Assembly: GCA_002307725.1 (NCBI GenBank)
Contig: DBUB01000008.1
Span: forward strand, 94,329-158,328
DNA: 64,000 bases
Direction of reading: 5' to 3'
Source: Alphaproteobacteria bacterium UBA1301
GTDB lineage: Bacteria > Pseudomonadota > Alphaproteobacteria > Micropepsales > Micropepsaceae
Made by a program: the position numbers and the translations under genes. The notes below the pieces were generated by a model, which was not told where the DNA came from, searched no databases, and saw nothing but the letters and a program-made list of their open reading frames with translations. This document shows positions 1 to 9,772 of this stretch, piece by piece; position 1 is the first letter of the stretch; every line of letters starts with the position of its first letter.

Positions 1-1
1 A

Positions 2-601
2 TTCCATATCGCCAACCACGAAGACGATCTGTTCGCGGCGTCAACCGCGCCTGGTGCCGAGGACCGCTTCAAATATCTCTTCGACTATGCACCTCACGAC
101 CGGGACACATTTCACGGCTGGATGGTGAAGTCCTGCGCCACCGTGGATCCGCTTTACTTTGCCGTGATCGACAAACGTACCGGCTGTGCTGGGGGCCGCC
201 AAGCCTTGATGCGCATCGTCCCTGCACATGGCGTGATCGAGATCGGCAGCATTCTCTGGGGCCCAGCGATCGCCCGGACACGCGTTGCCACCGAGGCTCT
301 GTACCTCTTTGCGGAATACGTCTTCGAGAGGCTCGGCTATCGCCGTTTCGAATGGAAGTGCAATGCCCTCAACGCTGCGTCACGCAACGCCGCACTGCGC
401 TTCGGCTTTCGCTACGAAGGCATCTTCCGCCAGCACATGGTGGTGAAGGGCCTGAGCCGCGACACGGCTTGGTTTGCCATGACCGACGCCGATTGGCCAT
501 CACGCAAGGCGGCCTATCTCGCGTGGCTCGCGCCTGCGAATTTTGATGATACCGGCACGCAGAAGTCTAGGCTCGACACCACACACGATCCGCATTGGTG
601 A
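2..601 (+). CDS. GNAT family N-acetyltransferase (RimJ/RimL-like), 5' truncated by window edge
   Basis: The reading frame is open from base 2, so the N-terminus lies outside the window; 199 residues are visible. The visible part has the C-terminal half of a GNAT fold: the stretch with WGPAIART followed by ATEALYLFAEYVF, then LGYRRFEWKCNALN, then the AALRFGF and EGIFRQH pattern typical of RimJ/RimL-like acetyltransferases that transfer acetyl from acetyl-CoA to an amine. The acceptor cannot be told from sequence. It converges on the GH51 gene, with a strong hairpin between the two. An internal ATG at 122 would remove the conserved N-terminal strand and is not the likely start. Confidence 0.85.
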   Translation, partial: FHIANHEDDLFAASTAPGAEDRFKYLFDYAPHDRDTFHGWMVKSCATVDPLYFAVIDKRTGCAGGRQALMRIVPAHGVIEIGSILWGPAIARTRVATEALYLFAEYVFERLGYRRFEWKCNALNAASRNAALRFGFRYEGIFRQHMVVKGLSRDTAWFAMTDADWPSRKAAYLAWLAPANFDDTGTQKSRLDTTHDPHW

Positions 602-607
602 CGGATG

Positions 608-649
608 CCACGTGCCAGCGCGCTTTTTTTGCCGCGCGCTCGCACGTGG
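608..649. terminator. Long hairpin between convergent genes, probable bidirectional terminator
   Basis: Arms at 608-623 and 634-649 are 16 bp long with one mismatch, and the 10-nt loop begins with seven T. It begins 7 bases after the GNAT stop and lies about 107 bases beyond the GH51 stop. The T-run sits inside the loop rather than after the stem, so this is not a textbook rho-independent terminator. Confidence 0.45.
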
Positions 650-756
650 AGTTCAGACGCTGACCTATATTCCGGCGCTTAGACGCACTCTAACAGCAAT
701 AGGTGTTCGCCCTAATCGGATAGGCACGGAAGAAAGCATGCAAGCCTCGCGCGAAC

Positions 757-2859
757 TTACGCTACGCGGTATTCATACAGTTCGATACCAAACGGTGCCA
801 CCGCAAGCGCCTTGGCAGAAGCATTGAATGTCGCCTCCGTAATGGTGACCTCCGGAGCTTTGCCGACTTGGTTCTGGGCATCGAGGCTGGTACCAATCAG
901 TTTCCAGCACCGTCCTTTTGCCGCTGCGTTGAAGTTCGACAAGTTTAGCTCAAGCGTCTGCGCCGTATCGGTTGCGTTGACGACGGCCACAATCAGTGCC
1001 TTCTTGTCGGTGGTCAGCGCCGCCGAAACGTCGAGTGGCCAAGTTGGGCTGCCGGTGTTGACCTTCGGCTGATCGCCGCCGACCGGATATTTCGGCAGAG
1101 GGACCGGCGAGTTGCCCGTCACGGCCACTGGGATCTTGCCGAAGTGCTTGTTGTAGAGCTGGAAAACGCGGCCCGACCCACTGATCACCGACTGGGTACG
1201 GTTGTAGTCTAGCCACGACATGCCCATCGTGTAGCCTGCCATATCAATGAAATCGGTGTGGCGGAAAAACTCGTGGAACGTCCGCGCGATGCCGAGGGCA
1301 CCTTTATAGTCCTGCTTGAAGTGATAGGCCCACTCGTCGAAGAAGACCTTCACCTTGCCTTCGTTGAGCTTGGGGAAGCGCTTCTTATACTCTTCCCAGC
1401 AATCCGCCATAGTCGCAACGCGGTTGGCCGGGGCCGCGGCCCATTCCATCAACGTCTGCTGGATGTCCTCGTTCTTGCCGGTCGAGAAGTTGAAGTGCTT
1501 GAACTCCGGCTGATAGGCATGCGTCGCTAGAGCGTCGAACTTGCCCCAAGAATCCTTCAACATGCCGCCGGCCCAATCGCGTTCCGAGCCGTATTCGACC
1601 AGACGGCTGCCGGAATCAATCATCATGCCCTGCCCCGTCGTCATCTCATCGACGAAACCGCCCGGAACGATGAGGTAGATCGACGGATCGACCTTGCGCA
1701 TCGCATCGGCAAACATGTTGTGCTTGATCGTGTACTGTTCCAGCGCCATGTGGCCCATCTGCCAATGGCCGTACATCTCGTTTCCAACGTTCCAATAGTG
1801 GACCTTGTAGGGCTTCGTATGGCCGTTGGCCGCGCGCTTGGCGCCCCATTCCGTGGTCGACGTACCGTTGACGTATTCGACCAATTCGGCGCCGGACCGC
1901 GGTTCACCGAATCCAGTGTTGATGCACCAATACGGTTCGACGCCGAGAATATCCTGGCACATCTGCAAGAGTTCATCCACACCCACGTCGTTGGACTGCG
2001 GAGACTTCCAATGGGCGTCGGGGATCGGCGGACGCTTGTCGGGGTCGCCGATACCGTTCTTCCAGTCGTAGGCCGAGATGAAATTGCCGCCCGGCATCCG
2101 CAGGATCTTGCAATCCATTTCCTTCATCAGGGCCATGGTATCCGCACGGAAGCCCTTGATGTTGTCGGCGGGCATCAACGAGACGGCGCCGACCTTAAAG
2201 GTGCCGGTGCCCTTACCGGTGATTTCGAGTCGGCCGTTGGTCGTGGCGGCCTTGCTAGTGAATTTGAGCTGAACCTTCGTCCAAGCGGTTCCGGCCGCCA
2301 GCTTGACAGTCTGCCGGTTGCCCGAGCCCTTGCCCCAGATCAGGGTTGCGGAGACTTCAGCGCCAGGATCCGCAGCGATGACGATGCGGCCCGTGTAGTT
2401 CTTCTTGGCGAGTTCCAAGCCAGACTGGGCAAAACCGCGCAGGCTCGAGCCAGCCAGATGAACGACGGGGCTCTGCTCGCCCACATACGGAGCGGTCTTG
2501 TCCATCGTGACGTCCGAATCCGGACCGATCGGAGACCACTTACCGCCGCCCATCATCATCCGGGGCATGCGGCGGCCCGGCGGTTGCGGCAACGGCGTGG
2601 AGTCGACCGCATAGTAGAACTTCCGATCGTCGAGAACCTCGCTCCAAAGACTATAATTGATGAGGTTGCCGATATGCTCGATGAAGCCGCCATATATGAA
2701 GTCGGCAATCGGGTGGCCAGTTTTGGCGATATCGATGCCCGCCGAAATTGCAGTCGTAGCCGCCGTCGCCGCGTGAAGCGGCAGCGCCGTCGCCATTCCC
2801 AAAGCTACGCCAGTCCTGAGTGCGCCACGGCGCGAAAGCAGTGTGTTCTTATCGCTCAT
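757..2859 (-). CDS. GH51 alpha-L-arabinofuranosidase, exported
   Basis: A 700-residue glycosidase predicted to remove terminal alpha-L-arabinofuranosyl residues from arabinoxylan or arabinan. The N-terminus has a twin-arginine-like SRRGALRTG segment and a hydrophobic stretch ending in an Ala-rich cleavage region, so periplasmic export, possibly by Tat, is likely. A carbohydrate-binding-like beta domain (about 130-235) precedes the GH51 barrel. The acid/base Glu is E361 in WNVGNEMYG and the nucleophile Glu is E509 in FFDEWAYH. The start at 2859 is chosen over an ATG at 2886 because AGGAGG lies 6 bases upstream. It follows the GH3 gene by 68 bases on the same strand, so the two are probably co-transcribed. 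Confidence 0.92.
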   Translation of the reverse strand: MSDKNTLLSRRGALRTGVALGMATALPLHAATAATTAISAGIDIAKTGHPIADFIYGGFIEHIGNLINYSLWSEVLDDRKFYYAVDSTPLPQPPGRRMPRMMMGGGKWSPIGPDSDVTMDKTAPYVGEQSPVVHLAGSSLRGFAQSGLELAKKNYTGRIVIAADPGAEVSATLIWGKGSGNRQTVKLAAGTAWTKVQLKFTSKAATTNGRLEITGKGTGTFKVGAVSLMPADNIKGFRADTMALMKEMDCKILRMPGGNFISAYDWKNGIGDPDKRPPIPDAHWKSPQSNDVGVDELLQMCQDILGVEPYWCINTGFGEPRSGAELVEYVNGTSTTEWGAKRAANGHTKPYKVHYWNVGNEMYGHWQMGHMALEQYTIKHNMFADAMRKVDPSIYLIVPGGFVDEMTTGQGMMIDSGSRLVEYGSERDWAGGMLKDSWGKFDALATHAYQPEFKHFNFSTGKNEDIQQTLMEWAAAPANRVATMADCWEEYKKRFPKLNEGKVKVFFDEWAYHFKQDYKGALGIARTFHEFFRHTDFIDMAGYTMGMSWLDYNRTQSVISGSGRVFQLYNKHFGKIPVAVTGNSPVPLPKYPVGGDQPKVNTGSPTWPLDVSAALTTDKKALIVAVVNATDTAQTLELNLSNFNAAAKGRCWKLIGTSLDAQNQVGKAPEVTITEATFNASAKALAVAPFGIELYEYRVA

Positions 2860-2927
2860 TTTATCTCCTCCTGGAATATACCGCATGCCGTCCCGCCTAC
2901 CCGAGAGAGGGCCGCGGATTTCATGAA

Positions 2928-5633
2928 TTATTCGGGAATTTTGATGGAATGGGCCGCAGAGAAGCCCGCCGATTGATGGGCAACGCCACCATCCGGCTGC
3001 CCCGAACCGACACTCACCGTGTAATGCCCTGGAAACATCTGGCGAATGCCAGCCGCATCCACAAAGCTGAGATCTCGCGGCGATAGTTCAAACGTCACCT
3101 TGCGACGTTCTCCCGCCTTCAACATGACGCGTTTAAAGCCGCGCAGTGCCAGCCGTGGGGCACCCTCGAAAGCCGGCGGGGTGAGATAGAGCTCTGCCAC
3201 TTCCTCTCCGTCGCGCCTGCCCAAATTGGCGATCTCGGTGGTAACGCGAAGACCTTTATCGGATGTGCCGTCGACTGGATCGATCGTGAGCGGGGCATAG
3301 GAAAACGTCGTGTAGCTGAGGCCATATCCGAACGGATAGACGGGCGTTCCGGTGAAGTAGCGATAGGTGCGCCCCTTCATCGAATAATCGTCGAACGGCG
3401 GCAAATCCGCGACCGAATTGTAGAAAGTGAGCGGCAGCCGCCCGGCAGGGTTGGTTTTGCCTGACAGCACATTGGCGATCGCGAGGCCGCCCGCCTGACC
3501 CGAATACCACGCCTCGACGATGGCCGACGCGTTGTTTTTTGCCCATTGCAGCGCAACGGGGCTGCCGTTCATCACGACGACGACGAGCGGCTTGCCCGTC
3601 GCTTTGGCTTGTTCCAGCAGTGCGCGCTGATCGGCGGGTAGTTCCAGCGAGGTCTTATCACCGCCGGAGAAACCTTCCACATGAACAGGCATCTCCTCGC
3701 CCTCCAGATCGGAGCTGAGGCCGACCACGGCGACAATCACGTCCGACTTTGCCGCGGCGATCTTCAGCGCAGCATCGGGCTTTTCTGACACCAGCTGCCA
3801 CTTCAGATCGATACTTGAAAGTCCATGCGCTTCAGTAACGACACGCAATTTGTAGTGCTTGCCCTTGACCAGTTTGAGGTCGGTCATTTTCGGCATGCCG
3901 CCCCATTGCGGATGCTCCAAACTGGTTACGTCCTTGTCGTCAATCGTCACGGACCCCATGAAGCCCGTCAGGCCGATGCGATAGGTGCCAGATTCCGGTG
4001 GAACCAGGAATCCCGTCCACACGACGCGATGGTTATCGACAACCCGGGCGAGTTCGTTGCCACGGGCCGCAATACCAGTCTCGATGCGCGTCACGACGGG
4101 CTTGGCGGTGTATTTGAAGGCCTTCATGCGTTCAGCTTCGGCCTTTGCCCGCTCCCCGCCAGGCACATTTGTGACCGGGGGCGGAACATCGGTAGCATTG
4201 AAGTACTCGGCGCGCAGTCCGGGCTTGCCGTCCGGCGTCAACAACGCGGTCACCGGGACCGAGTCGCCGTCGGTCAAGGAAGGCCCGAAGGGAACACGGG
4301 TGATCTTGGCGCCAGGCAATACCTTCTTGAGGCCTTCCAGAACGGAAACCGGTGGCGCCGACTGCATCGACGAATAATTGCCGCGCAACACATGGGTGGA
4401 GTCGGCAAGCGGGCCGACGACGGCGATCTTCACACCCGGCTTAAGCGGTAAAAGACCGTCATTCTTGAGCAACACGATGCTCTTTTCCGCCGCTTCAAGC
4501 GCCACAGCACTGTGCTGGGGCGTGATAAGCGGTAGGGCCGGAGCCTTGACCGTCTTCAGGCCCGCCAGATCGCCATTGCGCAAGCGCGCCGCGAACAACC
4601 GCACCAAAGCGCGATCGATATCTTCCATGGAAATAAGGCCACGCTGCAGTGCCTCCTTATAGCGATCAGACGCCACGGTGCCGTTGTCGCCCAAGGTGTC
4701 GCCATTGCATTCATTGTCGACGCCCATTTTCAGCGCCGCTGCCACGGCAGCCGCCTGATCGGGAACGTATTTGTGATTGTCGGCGATATCCTTCACCGCA
4801 TCGCAATCCGAAACGACGTAACCGTTGAAGCCCCAGGCACCACGCAGCCGCTGTTTCAACAGCAAATCGCTGGCACAAGCCGGCTGGCCATCAACCCGGT
4901 TGTAGGCGCACATGATCGAGCCGGCATGACCTTCCACAATGGCCGCACGAAAGGCAGGCAAATAAGTATCCTCGATGTCATGCAGGGAAGCATCGACATT
5001 GGCGAAATGGCGCGTCGATTCTGGACCACTGTGCACCGCGTAGTGTTTTGGCGTGGCGATCACATCGGGAAGGTCCGGATTCGATCCCTGCATGCCTGTG
5101 ACGTAGGCAACACCCAGGCGCGCGGTCAGGTAAGGGTCTTCACCGTAGGTCTCCTGCCCTCGTCCCCAACGGGGATCGCGGAAGAGATTGATATTGGGCG
5201 ACCAAGTGTCGAGACCCGTTCCGATACGGCCCAAATGGCCGGTCCTGCGTGCCAGGGCGTGCAAGCCCCGGTTCTCGGTGCTAATGACCGCGGCAACCTC
5301 ATGGGCCAGCCCTTCATCGAAGGTCGCTGCTAATCCGACCGGCTCGGGGAAATTTGTTGTGGGTACGGTACCCATCGCCCCATGCAATGACTCCGTCCAC
5401 CAGTTGTAGGCGGGGATGCCCAAACGCGGAATAGCTGGGGCGACATTGACGAGCTGCGGGAACTTTTCATCAGGCGTCAGTTTGGCGACGATTGCGGCCG
5501 CCTTCGCGTCGGCCACCTCACGCACGTGCCCCGAGGGCGACGCCGTTGCAGGGCCATTTGCGGCGGCGGCCGTCGCACTCGAAACTAAAAACGTGCTGAG
5601 GAGCAGTATCGCCGAGAGAGTCAGACGCCCCAT
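2928..5633 (-). CDS. GH3 beta-xylosidase/beta-glucosidase-type enzyme with PA14 insert
   Basis: A 901-residue secreted GH3 enzyme with a Sec signal peptide (about 1-24). The N-terminal barrel shows the family motifs KHYAVHSGPE and the nucleophile region GYVVSDCDAV (D276). The second alpha/beta domain follows, interrupted at about 470-610 by a PA14-type insert, and the C-terminus (about 820-890) is the fibronectin III-like domain. The WWTESLHG and NLFRDPRWGRG motifs match the xylan 1,4-beta-xylosidase branch, so beta-xyloside hydrolysis next to the arabinofuranosidase is the best guess; beta-glucosidase remains possible. A GAGGAA ribosome site precedes the ATG. Confidence 0.92.
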   Translation of the reverse strand: MGRLTLSAILLLSTFLVSSATAAAANGPATASPSGHVREVADAKAAAIVAKLTPDEKFPQLVNVAPAIPRLGIPAYNWWTESLHGAMGTVPTTNFPEPVGLAATFDEGLAHEVAAVISTENRGLHALARRTGHLGRIGTGLDTWSPNINLFRDPRWGRGQETYGEDPYLTARLGVAYVTGMQGSNPDLPDVIATPKHYAVHSGPESTRHFANVDASLHDIEDTYLPAFRAAIVEGHAGSIMCAYNRVDGQPACASDLLLKQRLRGAWGFNGYVVSDCDAVKDIADNHKYVPDQAAAVAAALKMGVDNECNGDTLGDNGTVASDRYKEALQRGLISMEDIDRALVRLFAARLRNGDLAGLKTVKAPALPLITPQHSAVALEAAEKSIVLLKNDGLLPLKPGVKIAVVGPLADSTHVLRGNYSSMQSAPPVSVLEGLKKVLPGAKITRVPFGPSLTDGDSVPVTALLTPDGKPGLRAEYFNATDVPPPVTNVPGGERAKAEAERMKAFKYTAKPVVTRIETGIAARGNELARVVDNHRVVWTGFLVPPESGTYRIGLTGFMGSVTIDDKDVTSLEHPQWGGMPKMTDLKLVKGKHYKLRVVTEAHGLSSIDLKWQLVSEKPDAALKIAAAKSDVIVAVVGLSSDLEGEEMPVHVEGFSGGDKTSLELPADQRALLEQAKATGKPLVVVVMNGSPVALQWAKNNASAIVEAWYSGQAGGLAIANVLSGKTNPAGRLPLTFYNSVADLPPFDDYSMKGRTYRYFTGTPVYPFGYGLSYTTFSYAPLTIDPVDGTSDKGLRVTTEIANLGRRDGEEVAELYLTPPAFEGAPRLALRGFKRVMLKAGERRKVTFELSPRDLSFVDAAGIRQMFPGHYTVSVGSGQPDGGVAHQSAGFSAAHSIKIPE

Positions 5634-5683
5634 GGGTAGTTCCTCGCTGTCTTGGTTGTGAAGTGGGCTGATCTATGGCGCTA

Positions 5684-5706
5684 ATTATACCGGTGCCCGG
5701 CCGGTG
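5684..5706 (-). promoter_or_regulatory. Candidate promoter of the GH3-GH51 operon
   Basis: On the minus strand a perfect TATAAT hexamer (5684-5689) lies about 50 bases before the GH3 start. No good -35 hexamer is present. In its place are two direct CACCGG repeats (5690-5695 and 5701-5706) exactly 11 bp apart. That pattern fits an activator-dependent promoter, but no regulator is identified. Confidence 0.35.
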
Positions 5707-5733
5707 GCGCTCTTCATTTTTCCGTCATCGCAT

Positions 5734-5775
5734 CAGGAAAAAACTGCGGATCGGTGGCCGAAGCCACCGATCCGC
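5734..5775 (-). terminator. Rho-independent terminator of TBDR1
   Basis: A perfect 13-bp stem (5746-5758 with 5763-5775) with a CGAA tetraloop is followed on the minus strand by six T. It sits just beyond the TBDR1 stop codon and separates that gene from the GH3 operon. Confidence 0.85.
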
Positions 5776-5795
5776 GTCAGGGGAGAGCCTAACTG

Positions 5796-8693
5796 TTACA
5801 GCTTGAAGTGCACGCCGGCCGTGAAGCTACGGCCGATAGTCACAACGTCGAGGACCTGATCACTGAAGCGGCCACGAGTGCTGTAGCCCACATCCATCAG
5901 GTTGTTCGCCTCGAAGTACACGTTGATGTTGTCGGTGAGGTCATAGCTGGTGCTGGCGTCGAGGGTCCACACGCCATTCACGAACACCGGTTCCGAGCCA
6001 AACTGCGTGCCGGAGCTCTGGCCCTGGCCGAAGTTGTTAAGATAGGTGTCGCGCCAGTTGGCGGCAAAGCGGATTTCGAAGCCGCCTTTGTCATAGAAGG
6101 CAACGAAGTTCGCCGAGTCAGCCAAGCCGGTCATGGCAAAGCCGTTGGTGGTCAGATCCAACGGGTTATACGGCTTGTCGGACTGCACGATTGTGCCGTT
6201 CAACTGATAGCCGAAACCCGAGTCGCCGAACATATGCTGCCACGCAAGTTCGAGGCCGTAGATATTGGCGGTCGGACCGTTCTTTGGTTGCGTCAGGGTG
6301 AACACTGCCCCCGTACTCGTGTTCGGATCGATCACGCTGTCCAAAACCAAAGTGGAGGTGCCGGTAACGACAAAGTTGCTCACACTCTTGAGGAAGACAC
6401 TGCCGGACAAATACGAGTTCGGCGCGTAATACCATTCCGCCCCGAAGTCGACGTTGTCGGACAGGAACGGCAGTTCACCCGGGTTGCCGCCGGTGACACC
6501 GAGCGCGCCCTTGCGGCCGCCCCAACCACTCTTGTTCGGCTTCAGATCGCTCAAGTTCGGACGGGTCATCGTACGCGACACGTCCAAACGCAGCTGGAAG
6601 TCGTCGCTGGCTTGCAGAACCAAATCGAGGTTCGGCAGGAGGTACTGATAAGAACTGCTCTCCGACGTATTTACGGCGGTGCCCATGGTATACGAATAGG
6701 CAGTCGGATCGCCCGACATAACCGTTAAGCCGATCAACGGTTGGTCGATACCGGTCGTTTTCACGCTGGTATATTCATAGCGGACGCCCGCATTGACCTT
6801 CAGCGGCATACCCGCAAACTTGGTCTCGGTCGCCACGCTCGTGAACAAAGAATAGCTGTCTTCGAAGACCTGTTGGAACGAACCCGACGAGAACGAGATG
6901 ATCTTGTTCGGCTCCATGCCGGTGTAAGTCGTCGTGCCGTTGGACAGGCAGCAATTCCAGTTGAAGCCGGCGATATAGCCCGCGGTACCGGGAGTACCCG
7001 AAGTCGGAACGCCGAGACTGTTGAGGTAAGCCCAGACATCTTTCTGCGAGAACTTAAGCAGATACGGGATCGCATTGGACGAATCCCAACCAGTAACTGA
7101 CCCGAGATAAACCTTGCCGGTGAAGAGACTCGACGGCAGATGAACGCCGGTGCTATTGCCCGAATCCGGACCGTAGCCTGACCATGCCTGCCAACGGCTG
7201 TTTTCCCACGGGCCGTAGTAGCTCATGTGGTAATGATCGGCGACGTAGCTGCCACCAAACTTGACGGTCAGATTGTCTTCCTTCCAATCGCCTTCGAACT
7301 TGACTTGGTTGACCGCATTGCGGTTGCGCTGAGCCGACGCCGTCGTGACGTGCGAGCCCATGATCGAAACGTCCGCGAACCGCGACGCATCGCCGTCCGG
7401 GCCATAGTTCTTGTAGTACGGCAGCGACTTGCCGCCGGGCTGGATGACTTCGAAGGTCGTGCTGTTGGTACCGCCGGTGGACGAGCCGTAGCCGATGTCC
7501 GCGGCTGCGCTGCCGACGTGGTCGCCCGGGTTGAGCGACGACAGGGATTGATCAAAGTCGAATATCAGCGAGAGGTGATTGCTGACTTCATACTTGACAT
7601 TGATGCCGACATCGTAGGTCTGCTGGAGGCCCCAAGTCGAGTTGTCGTCGAAGTCGGTTGGCGCGTAACGCGTGAAATCGATGACCGTACCGTTCGACGA
7701 CGTCTTGACGTTGCGCATTTCATCGCCGTTGTTCCAGATAGCGAAGGCATACTGGTTCTCGTAAATGAAATCGCGCGCGTAGTTGGCGTCCACCGTGACC
7801 AGCAACTTCTCCGAAGGCTGGAATTGGACCGCAACGCGAGCGTTCTTGCGCTCTTCGGTGATCTGATTGTAGTCGTAACTCAAGTCCTGGGTGAACCAAA
7901 TGGCCTTGGTGAGGTCTTTATCCACCATCTGCGCCGAAGTGCAGGTTGAGGTGTACTGGCACGAATAGATGTGCTGGCCGATCCAGCCCCAGTTGCTGAC
8001 CTGGGTTTGCGTGGTGGTCAGCTTGGTGAAGGCGCCGGCAAGCAGGAGGCCAACCTTGCCACCCGCGAAGGTGTCGCTGAACAGGAAGTTGCCGTTCGGC
8101 GTGAAGCGGCCGTCATTCGGCGCGTACTTCGTGGAGACCGATGCCGCCAGCGTGAGCCCGTCCTTGTCGAACGGATTCGGGTATTTAACATTAATCGTAG
8201 CACCGATGGCCCCTGCGGACAGCGTGGCATCCGGAGACTTATAGACTTCGAGGGCCGAGACCATATCGGCCGACAGACCGCTGAAGTCGAAGGCACGGCC
8301 GCCAGTGGCCGAAGGAATCCTGCGGCCGTTGAACAGCGTTTCGTTGAACGTCGGACCCATGCCGCGCACGGTGACTTCCGTTGCTTCGCCAGTCGTCGTG
8401 GGGCCCATATTCGCCGCTGCTGCGCGGGTGACCGTCACACCTGGAATACGCATCAGAGCGGCGGCTAGGTTCGAATCTGGGAACTTGCCGATGTCTTCCA
8501 TCGAGATGGCATCGACCACTCCGGCCGCGTCACGCTTAAGGTCCAAACTGCGCTGCAACGATCCACGAATGCCCGTAACGATGATGGTTTCCATCGGTTG
8601 GGCTTCCTGCGCCATTGCAGGCAAGACAAAAGCGACGAGGCCTACGCTGCCGAGAAGCGCTGCACGCAACCCGTTTGCGTTTTTTAATGTCAT
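5796..8693 (-). CDS. TonB-dependent receptor (TBDR1), carbohydrate-type
   Basis: A 965-residue outer-membrane active transporter. A signal peptide (about 1-28, ending AMAQ) is followed by a TonB-box-like ETIIVTG, a plug domain (about 45-165, with IGKFPDSNLA and RIPGVTV) and a 22-strand-type barrel ending in the aromatic-rich FTAGVHFKL. The IGKFPDSN signature belongs to the large TBDR family common in Caulobacter and Xanthomonas that imports plant oligosaccharides. It is clearly paralogous to TBDR2 across the whole length but lacks the STN domain. Its position before GH3 and GH51 suggests pentose oligosaccharides as substrate. GGGAGGGA lies just upstream of the ATG. Confidence 0.93.
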   Translation of the reverse strand: MTLKNANGLRAALLGSVGLVAFVLPAMAQEAQPMETIIVTGIRGSLQRSLDLKRDAAGVVDAISMEDIGKFPDSNLAAALMRIPGVTVTRAAAANMGPTTTGEATEVTVRGMGPTFNETLFNGRRIPSATGGRAFDFSGLSADMVSALEVYKSPDATLSAGAIGATINVKYPNPFDKDGLTLAASVSTKYAPNDGRFTPNGNFLFSDTFAGGKVGLLLAGAFTKLTTTQTQVSNWGWIGQHIYSCQYTSTCTSAQMVDKDLTKAIWFTQDLSYDYNQITEERKNARVAVQFQPSEKLLVTVDANYARDFIYENQYAFAIWNNGDEMRNVKTSSNGTVIDFTRYAPTDFDDNSTWGLQQTYDVGINVKYEVSNHLSLIFDFDQSLSSLNPGDHVGSAAADIGYGSSTGGTNSTTFEVIQPGGKSLPYYKNYGPDGDASRFADVSIMGSHVTTASAQRNRNAVNQVKFEGDWKEDNLTVKFGGSYVADHYHMSYYGPWENSRWQAWSGYGPDSGNSTGVHLPSSLFTGKVYLGSVTGWDSSNAIPYLLKFSQKDVWAYLNSLGVPTSGTPGTAGYIAGFNWNCCLSNGTTTYTGMEPNKIISFSSGSFQQVFEDSYSLFTSVATETKFAGMPLKVNAGVRYEYTSVKTTGIDQPLIGLTVMSGDPTAYSYTMGTAVNTSESSSYQYLLPNLDLVLQASDDFQLRLDVSRTMTRPNLSDLKPNKSGWGGRKGALGVTGGNPGELPFLSDNVDFGAEWYYAPNSYLSGSVFLKSVSNFVVTGTSTLVLDSVIDPNTSTGAVFTLTQPKNGPTANIYGLELAWQHMFGDSGFGYQLNGTIVQSDKPYNPLDLTTNGFAMTGLADSANFVAFYDKGGFEIRFAANWRDTYLNNFGQGQSSGTQFGSEPVFVNGVWTLDASTSYDLTDNINVYFEANNLMDVGYSTRGRFSDQVLDVVTIGRSFTAGVHFKL

Positions 8694-9772
8694 TCTTATT
8701 CCCTCCCATTTTGATTGATTTCGCAGATCAGCCGTCCGCGTAGCTTCGCTGTTGAAACAGCGTCCGCACCAAACCTTTTGCCCCGGAACTCGCGGTCATC
8801 CGCCCACTGAACATGAAGCCAACCCCCGAGATTTCCGTCGCTTTGGTCGATCCGACCTTTGCGTCACGGCCGAGCTGGAGGCGATGCAACACTAAGACTT
8901 CATATAGTTGTATCGCCCACAGATGGCGTTTCTATACGAGTAGATAACGCTATCAACGCCAACGATACGGATGAGATGCGTTACTGTCTAATAAATAGAG
9001 ACGTTATTGATCGCCACACGACTTTTTTCTCAGACAATATCATGAAAACAACACACATTAATTCGCTACTTTTTATTTGGTGTGCCATTTTTGCTTCAAT
9101 AATAACCAATATACATTCCGCTGTTTGATAGACGTTTGAGTTGGAGACCTCCCCACATGGCAAGAACCATTTTGCAGATTTTTTGGGGGGCGACCACACG
9201 GAAGCCACACTCACTGGCCGGGCGGTCGCGAGCGAGCTATCTCACCAAATCCGTGACGGTCACGGTCGCGGCAATTGAGGGAAATGAGCCACTGCTCATA
9301 GTAGGCACTGGACATCATTGCCGTCTTCCAGAAACCTAAGCTCACAAAACGGCAGATGTACGTACGGTCGAGTTAAGCTCGATCTTCTCCAAGCCCGCGT
9401 CGTCGGTGCAGTTTGAACCCGCCGTCACCAAGTCAGGCAGGAAATCCGCTTATCACCCGGTTCAGATTTCCGATGCCAACTCTTGCCGCCGCCCCCACAG
9501 CGTATCCTCGGCATTGATCAACCATTTGGCGGAATTCATGTTTTTCCGTAGAATTGTTGCGCCGGCTGCTGCAGACCATAGCTTCGGGGGCATCAACAAA
9601 AAATCTATAGGCACATAAACACATTTTCATAGACGTCTGAGCGCCAAGATTACCCATCCCTGATACGAAGATTCTTTTGGGGGATCACTGGCGGTTCCAT
9701 GATACACTTTGTCGTTCGAGAACCCTTGAGTTACGAAATAAAAGCAAAAGGGTTCCGCCGAGGGGCGGCCAG
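8694..9772. other. Intergenic region between divergent TBDR1 and ECF sigma gene
   Basis: I find no convincing gene in these 1.08 kb. The middle (about 8890-9130) is AT-rich. On the TBDR1 side there is a perfect 7-bp inverted repeat with 2-nt spacer (8747-8762, CGCTGTT-GA-AACAGCG) and an imperfect palindrome at 8926-8950. The 13-mer ATAGACGTYTGAG occurs twice in the same direction, at 9128-9140 and 9629-9641. A frame starting at 9148 has a weak GGAG upstream but codes for nothing recognisable. Confidence 0.5.
8747..8762. promoter_or_regulatory. Inverted repeat upstream of TBDR1, possible operator
   Basis: A perfect 7-bp inverted repeat with a 2-bp centre lies 54 bases before the TBDR1 start codon, within reach of a promoter. 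It could bind a dimeric regulator, but no cognate regulator can be named. Confidence 0.3.

Noticed and set aside
1720..2976. Long plus-strand open frame (418 codons) across the GH51 gene
   Set aside because: Antisense to a gene with intact catalytic motifs; the protein is rich in Arg, His and Val with no domain, as expected of the mirror frame of a GC-rich gene.
9148..9339. Short frame with GGAG upstream in the TBDR1-sigma gap
   Set aside because: The ribosome site is weak, the peptide has no recognisable features and the region is otherwise non-coding in character.
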